DNA from: Candidatus Aminicenantes bacterium UBA2190
GTDB taxonomy: Bacteria; Acidobacteriota; Aminicenantia; UBA2199
Reading direction: 5' to 3'
Assembly (NCBI GenBank): GCA_002335385.1
Contig: DCVK01000006.1
Span: 1-53,579 of the forward strand
DNA length: 53,579 bases
Part shown: piece after piece, positions 47,536 to 53,579 of the stretch
Numbering within the stretch: the stretch's first letter is position 1
Layout of the letters: each line of letters starts with the position of its first letter
Program-made: the position numbers and the translations under genes
The notes under the pieces: model-generated
Told to the model about the DNA's origin: nothing
Seen by the model: the letters and a program-made list of their open reading frames with translations, nothing else
The model's database searches: none

Positions 47536-47550
47536 CCTGTAGTTTACAGG
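47536..47550. promoter_or_regulatory. Short palindrome between divergent operons
   Basis: CCTGTA-GTT-TACAGG is a perfect 6-bp inverted repeat between the ECF operon (minus) and the ABC transporter operon (plus), 25 bp upstream of the ABC -35 box. It may be an operator; chance occurrence is not excluded. Confidence 0.4.
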
Positions 47551-47574
47551 AAAAGACGCCTGGCGGTCAAAATT

Positions 47575-47603
47575 TCCACAATGATCCCCGTCCGTGCTAC
47601 AAT
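47575..47603 (+). promoter_or_regulatory. Promoter of the ABC-2 transporter operon
   Basis: TCCACA (47575-47580, four of six), 17 bp, TACAAT (47598-47603). The ATG at 47610 is six nt beyond the -10 box, so the transcript would start at or next to it: a likely leaderless mRNA. Confidence 0.6.
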
Positions 47604-47609
47604 GCACCC

Positions 47610-48551
47610 ATGCAGCAGAAAATCCTGGAAATCAAGAACCTGAGCAAGAACTACGGCGAGACCGTCGCCCTGGCCAACTTCAGCCTGGACCTGGAAAAAG
47701 GGGAAGTGCTGGGCCTGCTCGGCCCCAACGGCGCCGGCAAGACGACCCTGATCTCGATCCTGTCGGGCACCCTGCGCGGCTTCACCGGCAGCGTCATGTT
47801 CAAGGGGCAGGACCTGTTCGCCGACCGGAACCTGCGCAACCTGATCGGCATCGTGCCGCAGGAGATGGCTTTTTATGAAGACCTGAACGCGCTGGAGAAC
47901 CTGATGTTCTGGGGCGGGCTGTACGCCATCCCGGAAAAAGAATTGAAAAAGCGGGCGCGGGAATTGCTGGTGGTGGTGGAATTGAGCTCCCGGGCCAAGG
48001 AGCCGATCAAGAAATTCTCGGGCGGCATGAAGCGGCGGCTGAACATCGCCATCGGCCTGATCCACAAGCCCGAACTGCTGCTGCTCGACGAGCCCACGGT
48101 GGGCATCGACGTCCAGGCCAAGGTCAGCATCCTGGATATCATCCACGGCCTTGGCCAGCAGGGGACTTCGGTCGTTTTCACCACCCATCAGCTGGCGGAA
48201 GTGGAACAGTCCTGCTCGCGCATCGCCATCATGGACAAGGGCACGATCCTCGCCCAGGGCACGCTCGCCGAGCTCATCCGCATCGTCGGCGAGAAGGAGA
48301 TCGTCGAGGTCAGCGGCGAATTCAGCGCCGACGCCTTTTCGGCGATCATCCGCCGGTCGGACGGCAACGGCATGGAGATCCTGTCGGTGGCCGACCACCG
48401 GGCCCACCTGGCCTTCGCCGACTCCGAGCGCATTCCGGCCATGATGCAGCACCTGTTCAAGCACCACCTGCCCATCGCCGACCTCAAGATCAAGTCGCCC
48501 AACCTGGAGGCGGTGTTCCTCAAGATGACCGGCAGGAGCCTACGCGATTGA
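47610..48551 (+). CDS. ABC-2 type exporter, ATP-binding subunit
   Basis: 313 residues; start at 47610 (MQQKILEIKNLSKNYGE). Walker A GPNGAGKTT near 38-46, Q-loop region IVPQEMAFYEDL, signature FSGGMKRRLNIA near 135, Walker B LLLLDEPTVGID near 155, H-loop in FTTHQLAEVEQ. The extra C-terminal domain of about 80 residues is usual for exporter subunits of the CcmA/DrrA/NatA group. Its stop overlaps the TTG start of the first permease gene. Confidence 0.94.
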   Translation: MQQKILEIKNLSKNYGETVALANFSLDLEKGEVLGLLGPNGAGKTTLISILSGTLRGFTGSVMFKGQDLFADRNLRNLIGIVPQEMAFYEDLNALENLMFWGGLYAIPEKELKKRARELLVVVELSSRAKEPIKKFSGGMKRRLNIAIGLIHKPELLLLDEPTVGIDVQAKVSILDIIHGLGQQGTSVVFTTHQLAEVEQSCSRIAIMDKGTILAQGTLAELIRIVGEKEIVEVSGEFSADAFSAIIRRSDGNGMEILSVADHRAHLAFADSERIPAMMQHLFKHHLPIADLKIKSPNLEAVFLKMTGRSLRD

Positions 48552-49795
48552 GCCGCACGACGCTGATCATCAAGAACGACATCAAGCGCCGGCTGAAGGC
48601 GCCCATGGCCACGATCCTGTTCCTGATCATCCCCCTGGCCATGACCGCCCTGATCGGCATGATCTTCGATCCCGGATCCGGCGGCGAAACCAAGCTGCCG
48701 CCCATCCAGCTGCTGCTGGTCGACCACGACAAGGAGCTGGCTTCCAAGTTCCTGATCGGCGCCTTCAACCAGAAAGAGGTCAAGGACATGTTCCAGGTGA
48801 CGACGGTCGATGCGGCGTCCGGCGAACAGCTGATGAAAAAAGGCAAGGCGTCGGCGATGCTGGTCATCCCCGAGCATTTCAGCGACGACCTGGCCGACCA
48901 GAAGCCCACCGCCCTGGAGGTCGTCAAGAATCCATCCGAGGAATTCCTGCCCGGCGTGGCCGAGGAATTCGCCGCCACCATGGCCGTGGGCTTGTCGGCC
49001 GTCGCCCAGGTTTTCGCCGACGAGCTGAAGATCATCAAAAGCGCCAGCCAGCTGGAACTCAAGGACATCTCCATCGCGCAAATGACCCCATTTTTGGAAA
49101 TGGCCAGGGTCAAGATCATCGCCCTCCAATCCTACCTGTCGCCGCTGTTGTTGCAGCTGAAAGCCAGCACCACGACCAAGCCCGGCGAAACCGCCGCCCC
49201 CAAGGGCTTCAATATTTTTTCCTATATCATGCCGGGCATGCTGATCATGTTCCTGTTGTTCATCGTCGAGGCGTTCATGCGTGAGATCCAGAACGAGCGC
49301 GCCGACGGCAAGATCCGGCGCATGATGTTCTCGCCGCTCTCCACCCGCGAGCTCATCACGGCCCGGCTTTTCGGCGGCTGGCTTCTGGGCGTGCTGGTCT
49401 GCTTTCTGGCCATGGGCGTGGGCACCCTGCTGTTCGGCATCGACTGGGGCAACCCCCTGCTGGTGTTCTTGCTGGTCTTGGTCAGCTGCTTCTGGTGCGC
49501 CGCGTTCTTCGGCATGCTCAATGCCTTTTTCAAGAACAAGAACCAGGCCGGGGCTTTTGCCAGCCCCATCATCCTGGTGTTCGCCGCCTTCGGCGGCAGC
49601 ATGCTGCCCCTGGAACAGATCCCCCAGGGCATGCGCTGGCTGGCCCAATTCACCGTCAACAACTGGTTCATCACCGGCTGCCGCACCATCATCGACGGCG
49701 GCGTCCCTTATCTCTCCTTCACCGTGCTGTCGGTTTCCGGCCTGGTTTTCGCGGGCGTGGCCATGGTCGCCCTGCAGCGCCGGCTCAGCACCTGA
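48548..49795 (+). CDS. ABC-2 type exporter, permease subunit 1
   Basis: 415 residues, TTG start in a TTGA overlap with the ATPase stop. One N-terminal membrane helix (LFLIIPLAMTALIGMIF), a large extracytoplasmic domain (about 45-215) and then five C-terminal helices beginning YIMPGMLIMFLLFIVEAFMREIQNERADGKIRRMMFSPLS, the ABC2_membrane_3 / YhgE-NatB-like layout. Substrate unknown; drug, lipid or ion efflux are all possible for this family. It forms a heterodimer with the next gene's product, most likely. Confidence 0.9.
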   Translation: MSRTTLIIKNDIKRRLKAPMATILFLIIPLAMTALIGMIFDPGSGGETKLPPIQLLLVDHDKELASKFLIGAFNQKEVKDMFQVTTVDAASGEQLMKKGKASAMLVIPEHFSDDLADQKPTALEVVKNPSEEFLPGVAEEFAATMAVGLSAVAQVFADELKIIKSASQLELKDISIAQMTPFLEMARVKIIALQSYLSPLLLQLKASTTTKPGETAAPKGFNIFSYIMPGMLIMFLLFIVEAFMREIQNERADGKIRRMMFSPLSTRELITARLFGGWLLGVLVCFLAMGVGTLLFGIDWGNPLLVFLLVLVSCFWCAAFFGMLNAFFKNKNQAGAFASPIILVFAAFGGSMLPLEQIPQGMRWLAQFTVNNWFITGCRTIIDGGVPYLSFTVLSVSGLVFAGVAMVALQRRLST

Positions 49796-49813
49796 AGCGC
49801 ACATGGAAAGACC

Positions 49814-50935
49814 ATGAAGAAAATTTGGCATATCGGATTTTTGGACCTGAAGCTGACGGTCAAGGACAAGGCTTTCTTCTTCTGGATGCTGGCCTTCCCC
49901 CTGATATTCATCCTGATCTTCGGCAACCTGTTCCGGGGGAGCAAGACCGACACCAAGGCCTCGCTGACGGTCCTCAACCAGGACCAGGGCAAATGGGGCG
50001 CCTATTTCATCGACAAGCTCAAGTCACCGGGCATCGAGCTCACGGTCGAAGCGACGGAGCCCAAAGAGTACTTCCGCATGCTGCTCATCCCGGCGGATTT
50101 TTCAGCGAAGATCGAGAAGCGTGCCGCGCAGACCCTGGAACTGAAAAAGGACTCCGATGCCAACCTGCAGGCCGGCGCCGTGGCCGAAACCAAGATCGCC
50201 CAGGCCATGGTCAAGCTGATCGCCGAGCTGGTCCTCTACGGCAACCGGGACATGGGCGCCTTTTTCGATTCCCGCAGCCCCTACCGCGACCTGGTCCTGG
50301 TCAGGACGCGCCTGCCCGAAGGCACGATCACCAAGGTGCCCTCGGGGTTCGACCACGTCATCCCCGGCATCCTGGTGCAGTTCGTGATGATGATGGTGCT
50401 GATCTACGGCGGCATTTCGGTGATGGAGGACCGCAAGCGGCGGGTGCTGGCGCGCATCCTCTACTCGTCGGCGTCGTTCGCCGAGCTCTTCGCCGGCAAG
50501 TTCCTGGGGCGGGTGCTCATGGGGCTCCTGCAGTCGGCGATCCTCATCGTTGCCGGGCTGCTGTTCTTCCGCCTGAACCTGGGCAACCTCTGGCTGACCG
50601 GCCTGAACATCCTGGTCTTCACCCTGGCCATGGCCTGCCTGAGCATCTTCGTCGGCTCGGTTTTGAAAAAAGAGGAGTTGATCGTCGGCGTCTCGGTATT
50701 GACGGCCAACATGTTCGCCGCCCTGGGCGGCTGCTGGTGGCCGATCGAGATCGTGCCGCCCGCCTTCCGCGCCCTGGGCATGATCTCCCCCGCCTACTGG
50801 GCCATGGACGTCTTCCACCAGGTCATTTTTTTCGGCAAGGGCCTGGAAACCGTCTGGCCCAACCTGCTGGTGCTGCTGGCCTTCACCGCCGTGTTCATGG
50901 CCCTGGCCCTGCGCTTCTTCAAGATAAACGAATAG
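49814..50935 (+). CDS. ABC-2 type exporter, permease subunit 2
   Basis: 373 residues with the same layout as the preceding subunit: an N-terminal helix (FFFWMLAFPLIFILIFGNLF), an extracytoplasmic domain (about 40-200), then five helices from GILVQFVMMMVLIYGGISVMEDRKRRVLARILYSSAS onward. Paralogue of permease 1, 18 nt downstream, completing an ATPase-permease-permease operon. No terminator was recognised after it. Confidence 0.9.
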   Translation: MKKIWHIGFLDLKLTVKDKAFFFWMLAFPLIFILIFGNLFRGSKTDTKASLTVLNQDQGKWGAYFIDKLKSPGIELTVEATEPKEYFRMLLIPADFSAKIEKRAAQTLELKKDSDANLQAGAVAETKIAQAMVKLIAELVLYGNRDMGAFFDSRSPYRDLVLVRTRLPEGTITKVPSGFDHVIPGILVQFVMMMVLIYGGISVMEDRKRRVLARILYSSASFAELFAGKFLGRVLMGLLQSAILIVAGLLFFRLNLGNLWLTGLNILVFTLAMACLSIFVGSVLKKEELIVGVSVLTANMFAALGGCWWPIEIVPPAFRALGMISPAYWAMDVFHQVIFFGKGLETVWPNLLVLLAFTAVFMALALRFFKINE

Positions 50936-51307
50936 AGGACCTCCCCGACAACTCTATGAAAACATCCCCGGTCGCTCAACTGCTGTCTTGAGATCAAGCT
51001 AATCCCGAAACGCGCAAACGATCGCTCAAAATTTTGCGCCGAATAGTCTTGTCTTGGCCTGTTTCAGCCCAATCAGAGCCTTATTCAGCTCTGCTGCGTT
51101 AAGGTATACCTATATTATACCATACCCTGTTTTAGAATTAGGGTAATTTTGACTTATCAGTAGGGTGGGAAGTTGAGATTTTTATGGGAGAATTATACTG
51201 GGTTAGAAGACAAAATTGGTGGTAAAAAGACTTCAAAAAGAAATGTTCTGCTACAGTAAATGCTACAGTAATTCAAGGTCTGGTTTTCGGAAACCCTTGT
51301 GGGAACT
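50936..51307. other. Non-coding transition region, GC-rich to AT-rich
   Basis: No convincing gene. A 27-codon minus-strand remnant (YLNAAELNKALIGLKQAK..., 51105-51030 approximately) follows an in-frame stop and may be the tail of a lost gene. An imperfect palindrome GGTATA/TATACC lies near 51095-51115. The first GCTACAGT repeat pair is at 51250-51273. Base composition falls sharply from about 51,000 onward. Confidence 0.5.
51250..51273. repeat. Tandem GCTACAGTRAWT pair, copy 1
   Basis: Two 12-bp units (GCTACAGTAAAT, GCTACAGTAATT) in direct orientation. Further pairs occur at 51426-51450, 51514-51537 and 52200-52223. Paired short direct repeats near an attachment site resemble recombinase arm sites, but the function is unproven. 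Confidence 0.65.
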
Positions 51308-51349
51308 AGCCGAAGGCCGGGGTCGAACCGGCGACCTACTGATTACGAA
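51308..51349 (-). pseudogene. 3' half of tRNA-Thr (CGT): attachment-site remnant
   Basis: On the minus strand the 42 nt form an exact tRNA 3' half: anticodon loop TTCGTAA (anticodon CGT), 3' anticodon strand TCAGT, variable loop AGGTC, T arm GCCGG/CCGGC with TTCGACC, acceptor strand CTTCGGC and discriminator T. The sequence 5' of the loop does not pair with TCAGT, so it cannot fold as a tRNA. Tyrosine recombinases often integrate at this place in tRNA genes; the element then lies to the right (toward higher coordinates) and the intact tRNA is expected at its far end, outside the window. Confidence 0.8.
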
Positions 51350-51425
51350 CAAATAGACTAAATCACGAAGAACCTTGTCCATACTTGCTTTCACTGACGA
51401 AATCGACGTTTTTCGACCTCTTTCT

Positions 51426-51450
51426 GCTACAGTAATGCTACAGTGATTTT
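51426..51450. repeat. Tandem GCTACAGT pair, copy 2
   Basis: GCTACAGTAAT followed directly by GCTACAGTGATT, spacing 11 bp, 75 bp to the right of the tRNA remnant. Confidence 0.65.
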
Positions 51451-51480
51451 ATCCTGCAATATCGGTGGTTACCATTAATT

Positions 51481-51537
51481 TGTTAGAAAATAACGAATAC
51501 AAATCGAATCGTTGCTACAGTAATTGCTACAGTAATT
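51481..51537. repeat. 56-bp direct repeat, left copy (contains GCTACAGT pair 3)
   Basis: Begins TGTTAGAAAATAACGAATA and ends with the GCTACAGT pair at 51514-51537. Nearly identical to 52168-52223 (a small indel and a few substitutions). GTTA-GAAAA-TAAC inside it is an inverted repeat. Together the copies flank the NTF2-like gene. Confidence 0.8.
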
Positions 51538-51605
51538 TCTACTTCTCTTCGGGTGAACACTGCTGATAGAATCAGGGCACGACTAGTAATCTTTCAAAAA
51601 CGTCG

Positions 51606-52073
51606 TTACTTGCAAGCCACTACGGTATCCTGCGCCGCGATGATTTGCCACTTCCCATTCCGCTTTAGCCAGGTATCGGTCCATGTCAGGCAGCGTTTCC
51701 ATTCCTTGCCATCCTTCCCCATGCGAAGGCTACTCTCGTTACCATACGCGACGGCAACAGAGTCCCCAAAGAACTGGATTTTGACCTCACCTAACTGGCA
51801 GTTGCGGTCCAGTGCGTTCATATCTGTTTCTATGGCCTGTGCCTTGTCGTAGTGAATACCATTTGTTGCCGTACCCTGGAACTCCTCGGCGAATATGTCC
51901 TTGAGTCCTGGCTGTGGGCTGCAGTTTCCGTTCGCCCACATTTTTTCCATCGCTATTATCGCCTTGACAGTCGGCTCATCGGGTGAACCCCATCGGCCCT
52001 TCTGACCCATGGCTGGAATGGCGACCCATCCTATGAGTGTGACTACCCCCACCACACGGGCTAGAGTTTTCAT
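51606..52073 (-). CDS. Exported NTF2/SnoaL-like (DUF4440-type) protein
   Basis: 155 residues, SD AGGAGGG, signal peptide (1-23, cleavage near AMGQKG). Pattern of the SnoaL-like fold: VKAIIAMEKMWANGNCSPQPGLKDIFAEEFQGTATNG, then KIQFFGDSVAVAYGNESS, and the typical final strands RCLTWTDTWLKRNGKWQIIAAQDTVV. No assigned activity; such domains bind small ligands or act as isomerase-like folds. The gene is set between two 56-bp direct repeats in AT-rich DNA, unlike everything to its left, so probably acquired. Confidence 0.82.
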   Translation of the reverse strand: MKTLARVVGVVTLIGWVAIPAMGQKGRWGSPDEPTVKAIIAMEKMWANGNCSPQPGLKDIFAEEFQGTATNGIHYDKAQAIETDMNALDRNCQLGEVKIQFFGDSVAVAYGNESSLRMGKDGKEWKRCLTWTDTWLKRNGKWQIIAAQDTVVACK

Positions 52074-52167
52074 TCACTCCCTCCTCTTGAAAAAGACAAT
52101 TTGGATTATATGATAAATATAAAGAAATACAATAGTTGTTATGAAATTGGGGCAGTTCTCATCTGTC

Positions 52168-52223
52168 TGTTAGAAAATAACGAATAAAAGCGAATCGTTG
52201 CTACAGCGATTGCTACAGTGATT
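52168..52223. repeat. 56-bp direct repeat, right copy (contains GCTACAGT pair 4)
   Basis: TGTTAGAAAATAACGAATA, then CGAATCGTT and the pair GCTACAGCGATT-GCTACAGTGATT at 52200-52223. Same orientation as 51481-51537, 687 bp apart. Confidence 0.8.
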
Positions 52224-52243
52224 CAACTGCCCTATTTCATCAA

Positions 52244-53239
52244 CTATTTACTCATTCTATTTGTTATTTCGACTACTTGGCAATATGGAGCATTTATCTT
52301 CCCATTAGTATATAAATGAACTAATTGCATCGATTTTTTCCCTTGTTCCACCGATTGGACCATCAGCGCGCCGATATCTTTCCAACCATCAATCTGAAGG
52401 GTATTATTCATCGCTCTTCTGATTGAAGTAGTTAGAATATCGGCTAGTTGTATTCCTAGATTTGTATCTGATGGAACATACGATAAATTGTTACGAAATA
52501 TATCAGTAATGTCGACATACTCAAAGGGGGAAACATCACCAAAGGCTTTTTGAAGGTGTTTTGGGGGAGAAGAAGAGGTTTTCAAATATTTCTCAAAATA
52601 TGAATAATCCGCATTTTTCAATTGAGGGAATTTTTTTTCAATTGATATACTTTGTAAGGCAGGCCCAATAGAATCCATCAGAAGTTCTTCATATGAGGTT
52701 ATTTTTGTATTTTTTGCGTCAACATACCATCTGAAGTTAGCGAGTTCACTCGGAAGTCGCTGAGAATAGTAAAAAGTAGATTTGTTGAAAACATTTGAAA
52801 GCAATTGAAACATACAAACATATTGAACATATAGTTGGTTGGATAAAATTGATAATTGACCTTGCATCCGACTAATGCGTGCAGCAACAAATTCGGTCAG
52901 TGTTTCGATTGGATTATCTTCTGATAACAACTCTATCTGACGTGCTTTATGGGCTGAAATAATCTCGTCGGTATGAAGGGCCATATCAATTACAGTTATT
53001 TCAAAAATAATGTCATATCGCCTCAAAAAATAGATAATTTCAGAAACTTGAGATTCATTCAAATCTCTTCCTTTTATTTCCTTATTATCGAATCCAAGGT
53101 CAATTTTGATTTTTTGAAATTTAGAAAAAAGTTCTGCTCCAAGGGCCTCAGGAATTATCAATGCGCCTACACCTGAAATTGAATTAGCTTTGTCTTCCGG
53201 AACCACAAATGAACCAGCCTCATCAATATAAATGTTCAT
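52244..53239 (-). CDS. DUF3800-family protein
   Basis: 331 residues. It opens with MNIYIDEAGSF, the DUF3800 hallmark (IYxDExG, a putative metal-binding Asp-Glu of an RNase H-like fold), continues with SGVGALIIP and KEIKGRDL, and has the C-terminal LGIQLADILTTSIRR in which Gln/Asp complete the family motif. The family is common in phage-derived regions and defence islands but no activity has been established for this gene. Strongly AT-rich with codon use unlike the genes left of 51 kb. It follows a small ORF by 25 nt, probably in one transcript. Confidence 0.85.
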   Translation of the reverse strand: MNIYIDEAGSFVVPEDKANSISGVGALIIPEALGAELFSKFQKIKIDLGFDNKEIKGRDLNESQVSEIIYFLRRYDIIFEITVIDMALHTDEIISAHKARQIELLSEDNPIETLTEFVAARISRMQGQLSILSNQLYVQYVCMFQLLSNVFNKSTFYYSQRLPSELANFRWYVDAKNTKITSYEELLMDSIGPALQSISIEKKFPQLKNADYSYFEKYLKTSSSPPKHLQKAFGDVSPFEYVDITDIFRNNLSYVPSDTNLGIQLADILTTSIRRAMNNTLQIDGWKDIGALMVQSVEQGKKSMQLVHLYTNGKINAPYCQVVEITNRMSK

Positions 53240-53264
53240 AATCTCGATTTTGGGTTATCTGTTT

Positions 53265-53444
53265 TTATTTATCTTCTTCAGTGGCAAATTCTTCATTCAC
53301 CAATCCATATTCTTCGTCTAGTTGTACTAAAGTCATTTCATCTTTTATCCCATCTCGAAAAACCACTGCGGTTCCATTTCTTCTATCAATTTCTGCAAAA
53401 AAAACCTTCTCTGATTTTTTTTCATAGACTCTTACTTTTATCAT
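53265..53444 (-). CDS. Small hypothetical protein (59 residues) upstream of DUF3800
   Basis: MIKVRVYEKKSEKVFFAEIDRRNGTAV, then an acidic C-terminus (LDEEYGLVNEEFATEEDK). The ATG at 53444 is preferred because GGAAAGG lies at a fitting distance; a GTG at 53450 is the alternative. A near-consensus promoter is placed upstream. No family recognised; size, acidity and co-transcription with the DUF3800 gene are compatible with an antitoxin- or regulator-like partner, but nothing in the sequence proves it. Confidence 0.65.
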   Translation of the reverse strand: MIKVRVYEKKSEKVFFAEIDRRNGTAVVFRDGIKDEMTLVQLDEEYGLVNEEFATEEDK

Positions 53445-53490
53445 TTTCACCTTTCCAATTGTTTTTCAAATCTTATTGTCACTTCAAAAA

Positions 53491-53519
53491 ATTGTAAATG
53501 GAAAAACACTTGCTGTCAA
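53491..53519 (-). promoter_or_regulatory. Promoter of the small ORF-DUF3800 unit
   Basis: Minus strand TTGACA (53519-53514), 17 bp, TACAAT (53496-53491). The leader before the ATG at 53444 is about 40 nt. The remaining 60 bases to the window end hold nothing I can identify. Confidence 0.8.
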
Positions 53520-53579
53520 ATGAAATTCGCTCTTTGAGAGAAGAGGTGTAGTTGAAGTATACTCTAATCGGCTGTCAGG

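Noticed and set aside
51308..51349. Functional tRNA-Thr gene
   Set aside because: The 5' half (acceptor, D arm, 5' anticodon strand) is missing; only the 3' half is preserved.
51250..52223. CRISPR array or plasmid iterons made of GCTACAGT units
   Set aside because: Only pairs of units occur, at irregular distances; there is no replication gene and no spacer structure.
51481..52223. Integron attC sites
   Set aside because: The repeats lack the paired RYYYAAC and GTTRRRY core sites in the proper arrangement, and no integron integrase is in the window.

Overview
The window is a GC-rich chromosome segment of a Gram-negative-type bacterium with an abrupt AT-rich right end. Pointers to the cell type are a DNPR-type (meso-diaminopimelate) MurE, a lipobox lipoprotein, an AlgI/AlgX-like polysaccharide acetylation pair and a B12-dependent ribonucleotide reductase. 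Together with a propeller-sensor kinase, this fits the Acidobacteriota/Aminicenantes group or a similar anaerobic lineage. That placement is inference; no 16S or ribosomal marker lies in the window.

Positions 1-11,451 (minus strand) are a division and cell wall (dcw) operon: mraZ-rsmH-ftsL-ftsI-murE-murF-murD-ftsW-murC-ftsQ-ftsA, with ftsA running off the left edge. Every one of the ten junctions overlaps, and mraY and murG are absent from their usual places. Three TGGGA boxes at 10-bp spacing (MraZ operators) lie over the start of mraZ. Diverging from it is nrdJ with a perfect consensus promoter.

Positions 13.7-29.7 kb hold a GH20-like protein, a CNB-FHA signalling protein, birA, valS, a receiver-domain protein, a stand-alone B12-binding mutase domain, an M23 peptidase, a coiled-coil lipoprotein, an S9 peptidase, a small PAS protein, a DUF2892 protein and a large fusion of two seven-bladed propellers, Y_Y_Y domain, membrane helix and Ser/Thr kinase. 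The S9, PAS, DUF2892 and kinase genes are separated by three copies of a palindromic repeat built on GACGTCAGA. The kinase has no ATG/GTG/TTG start that would include its signal sequence, and it is in frame with an upstream 63-codon ORF across one TGA.

Positions 30-41.4 kb carry a radical SAM/SPASM protein, a CsgG-like protein, tRNA-Val, tRNA-Asp and tmRNA, an amidase-GerMN pair, a membrane Fe-S oxidoreductase of the DUF224/EMO type, and a GT39-like glycosyltransferase followed by an MBOAT/AlgX O-acetylation pair.

Positions 41.4-50.9 kb carry an enlarged GlmS and a CorA-like transporter (minus), an ECF sigma/anti-sigma/two Spy-CnrX-like periplasmic proteins operon closed by a clear intrinsic terminator, and a three-gene ABC-2 exporter operon (plus). 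From about 51.0 kb base composition drops sharply. A 42-nt 3' half of tRNA-Thr(CGT) marks the end of an integrated element that runs out of the right side of the window; inside it are a gene flanked by 56-bp direct repeats and a small ORF-DUF3800 pair. Many genes have near-consensus sigma70-type promoters with an exact 17-bp spacer, several so close to the ATG that the mRNA would be nearly leaderless.
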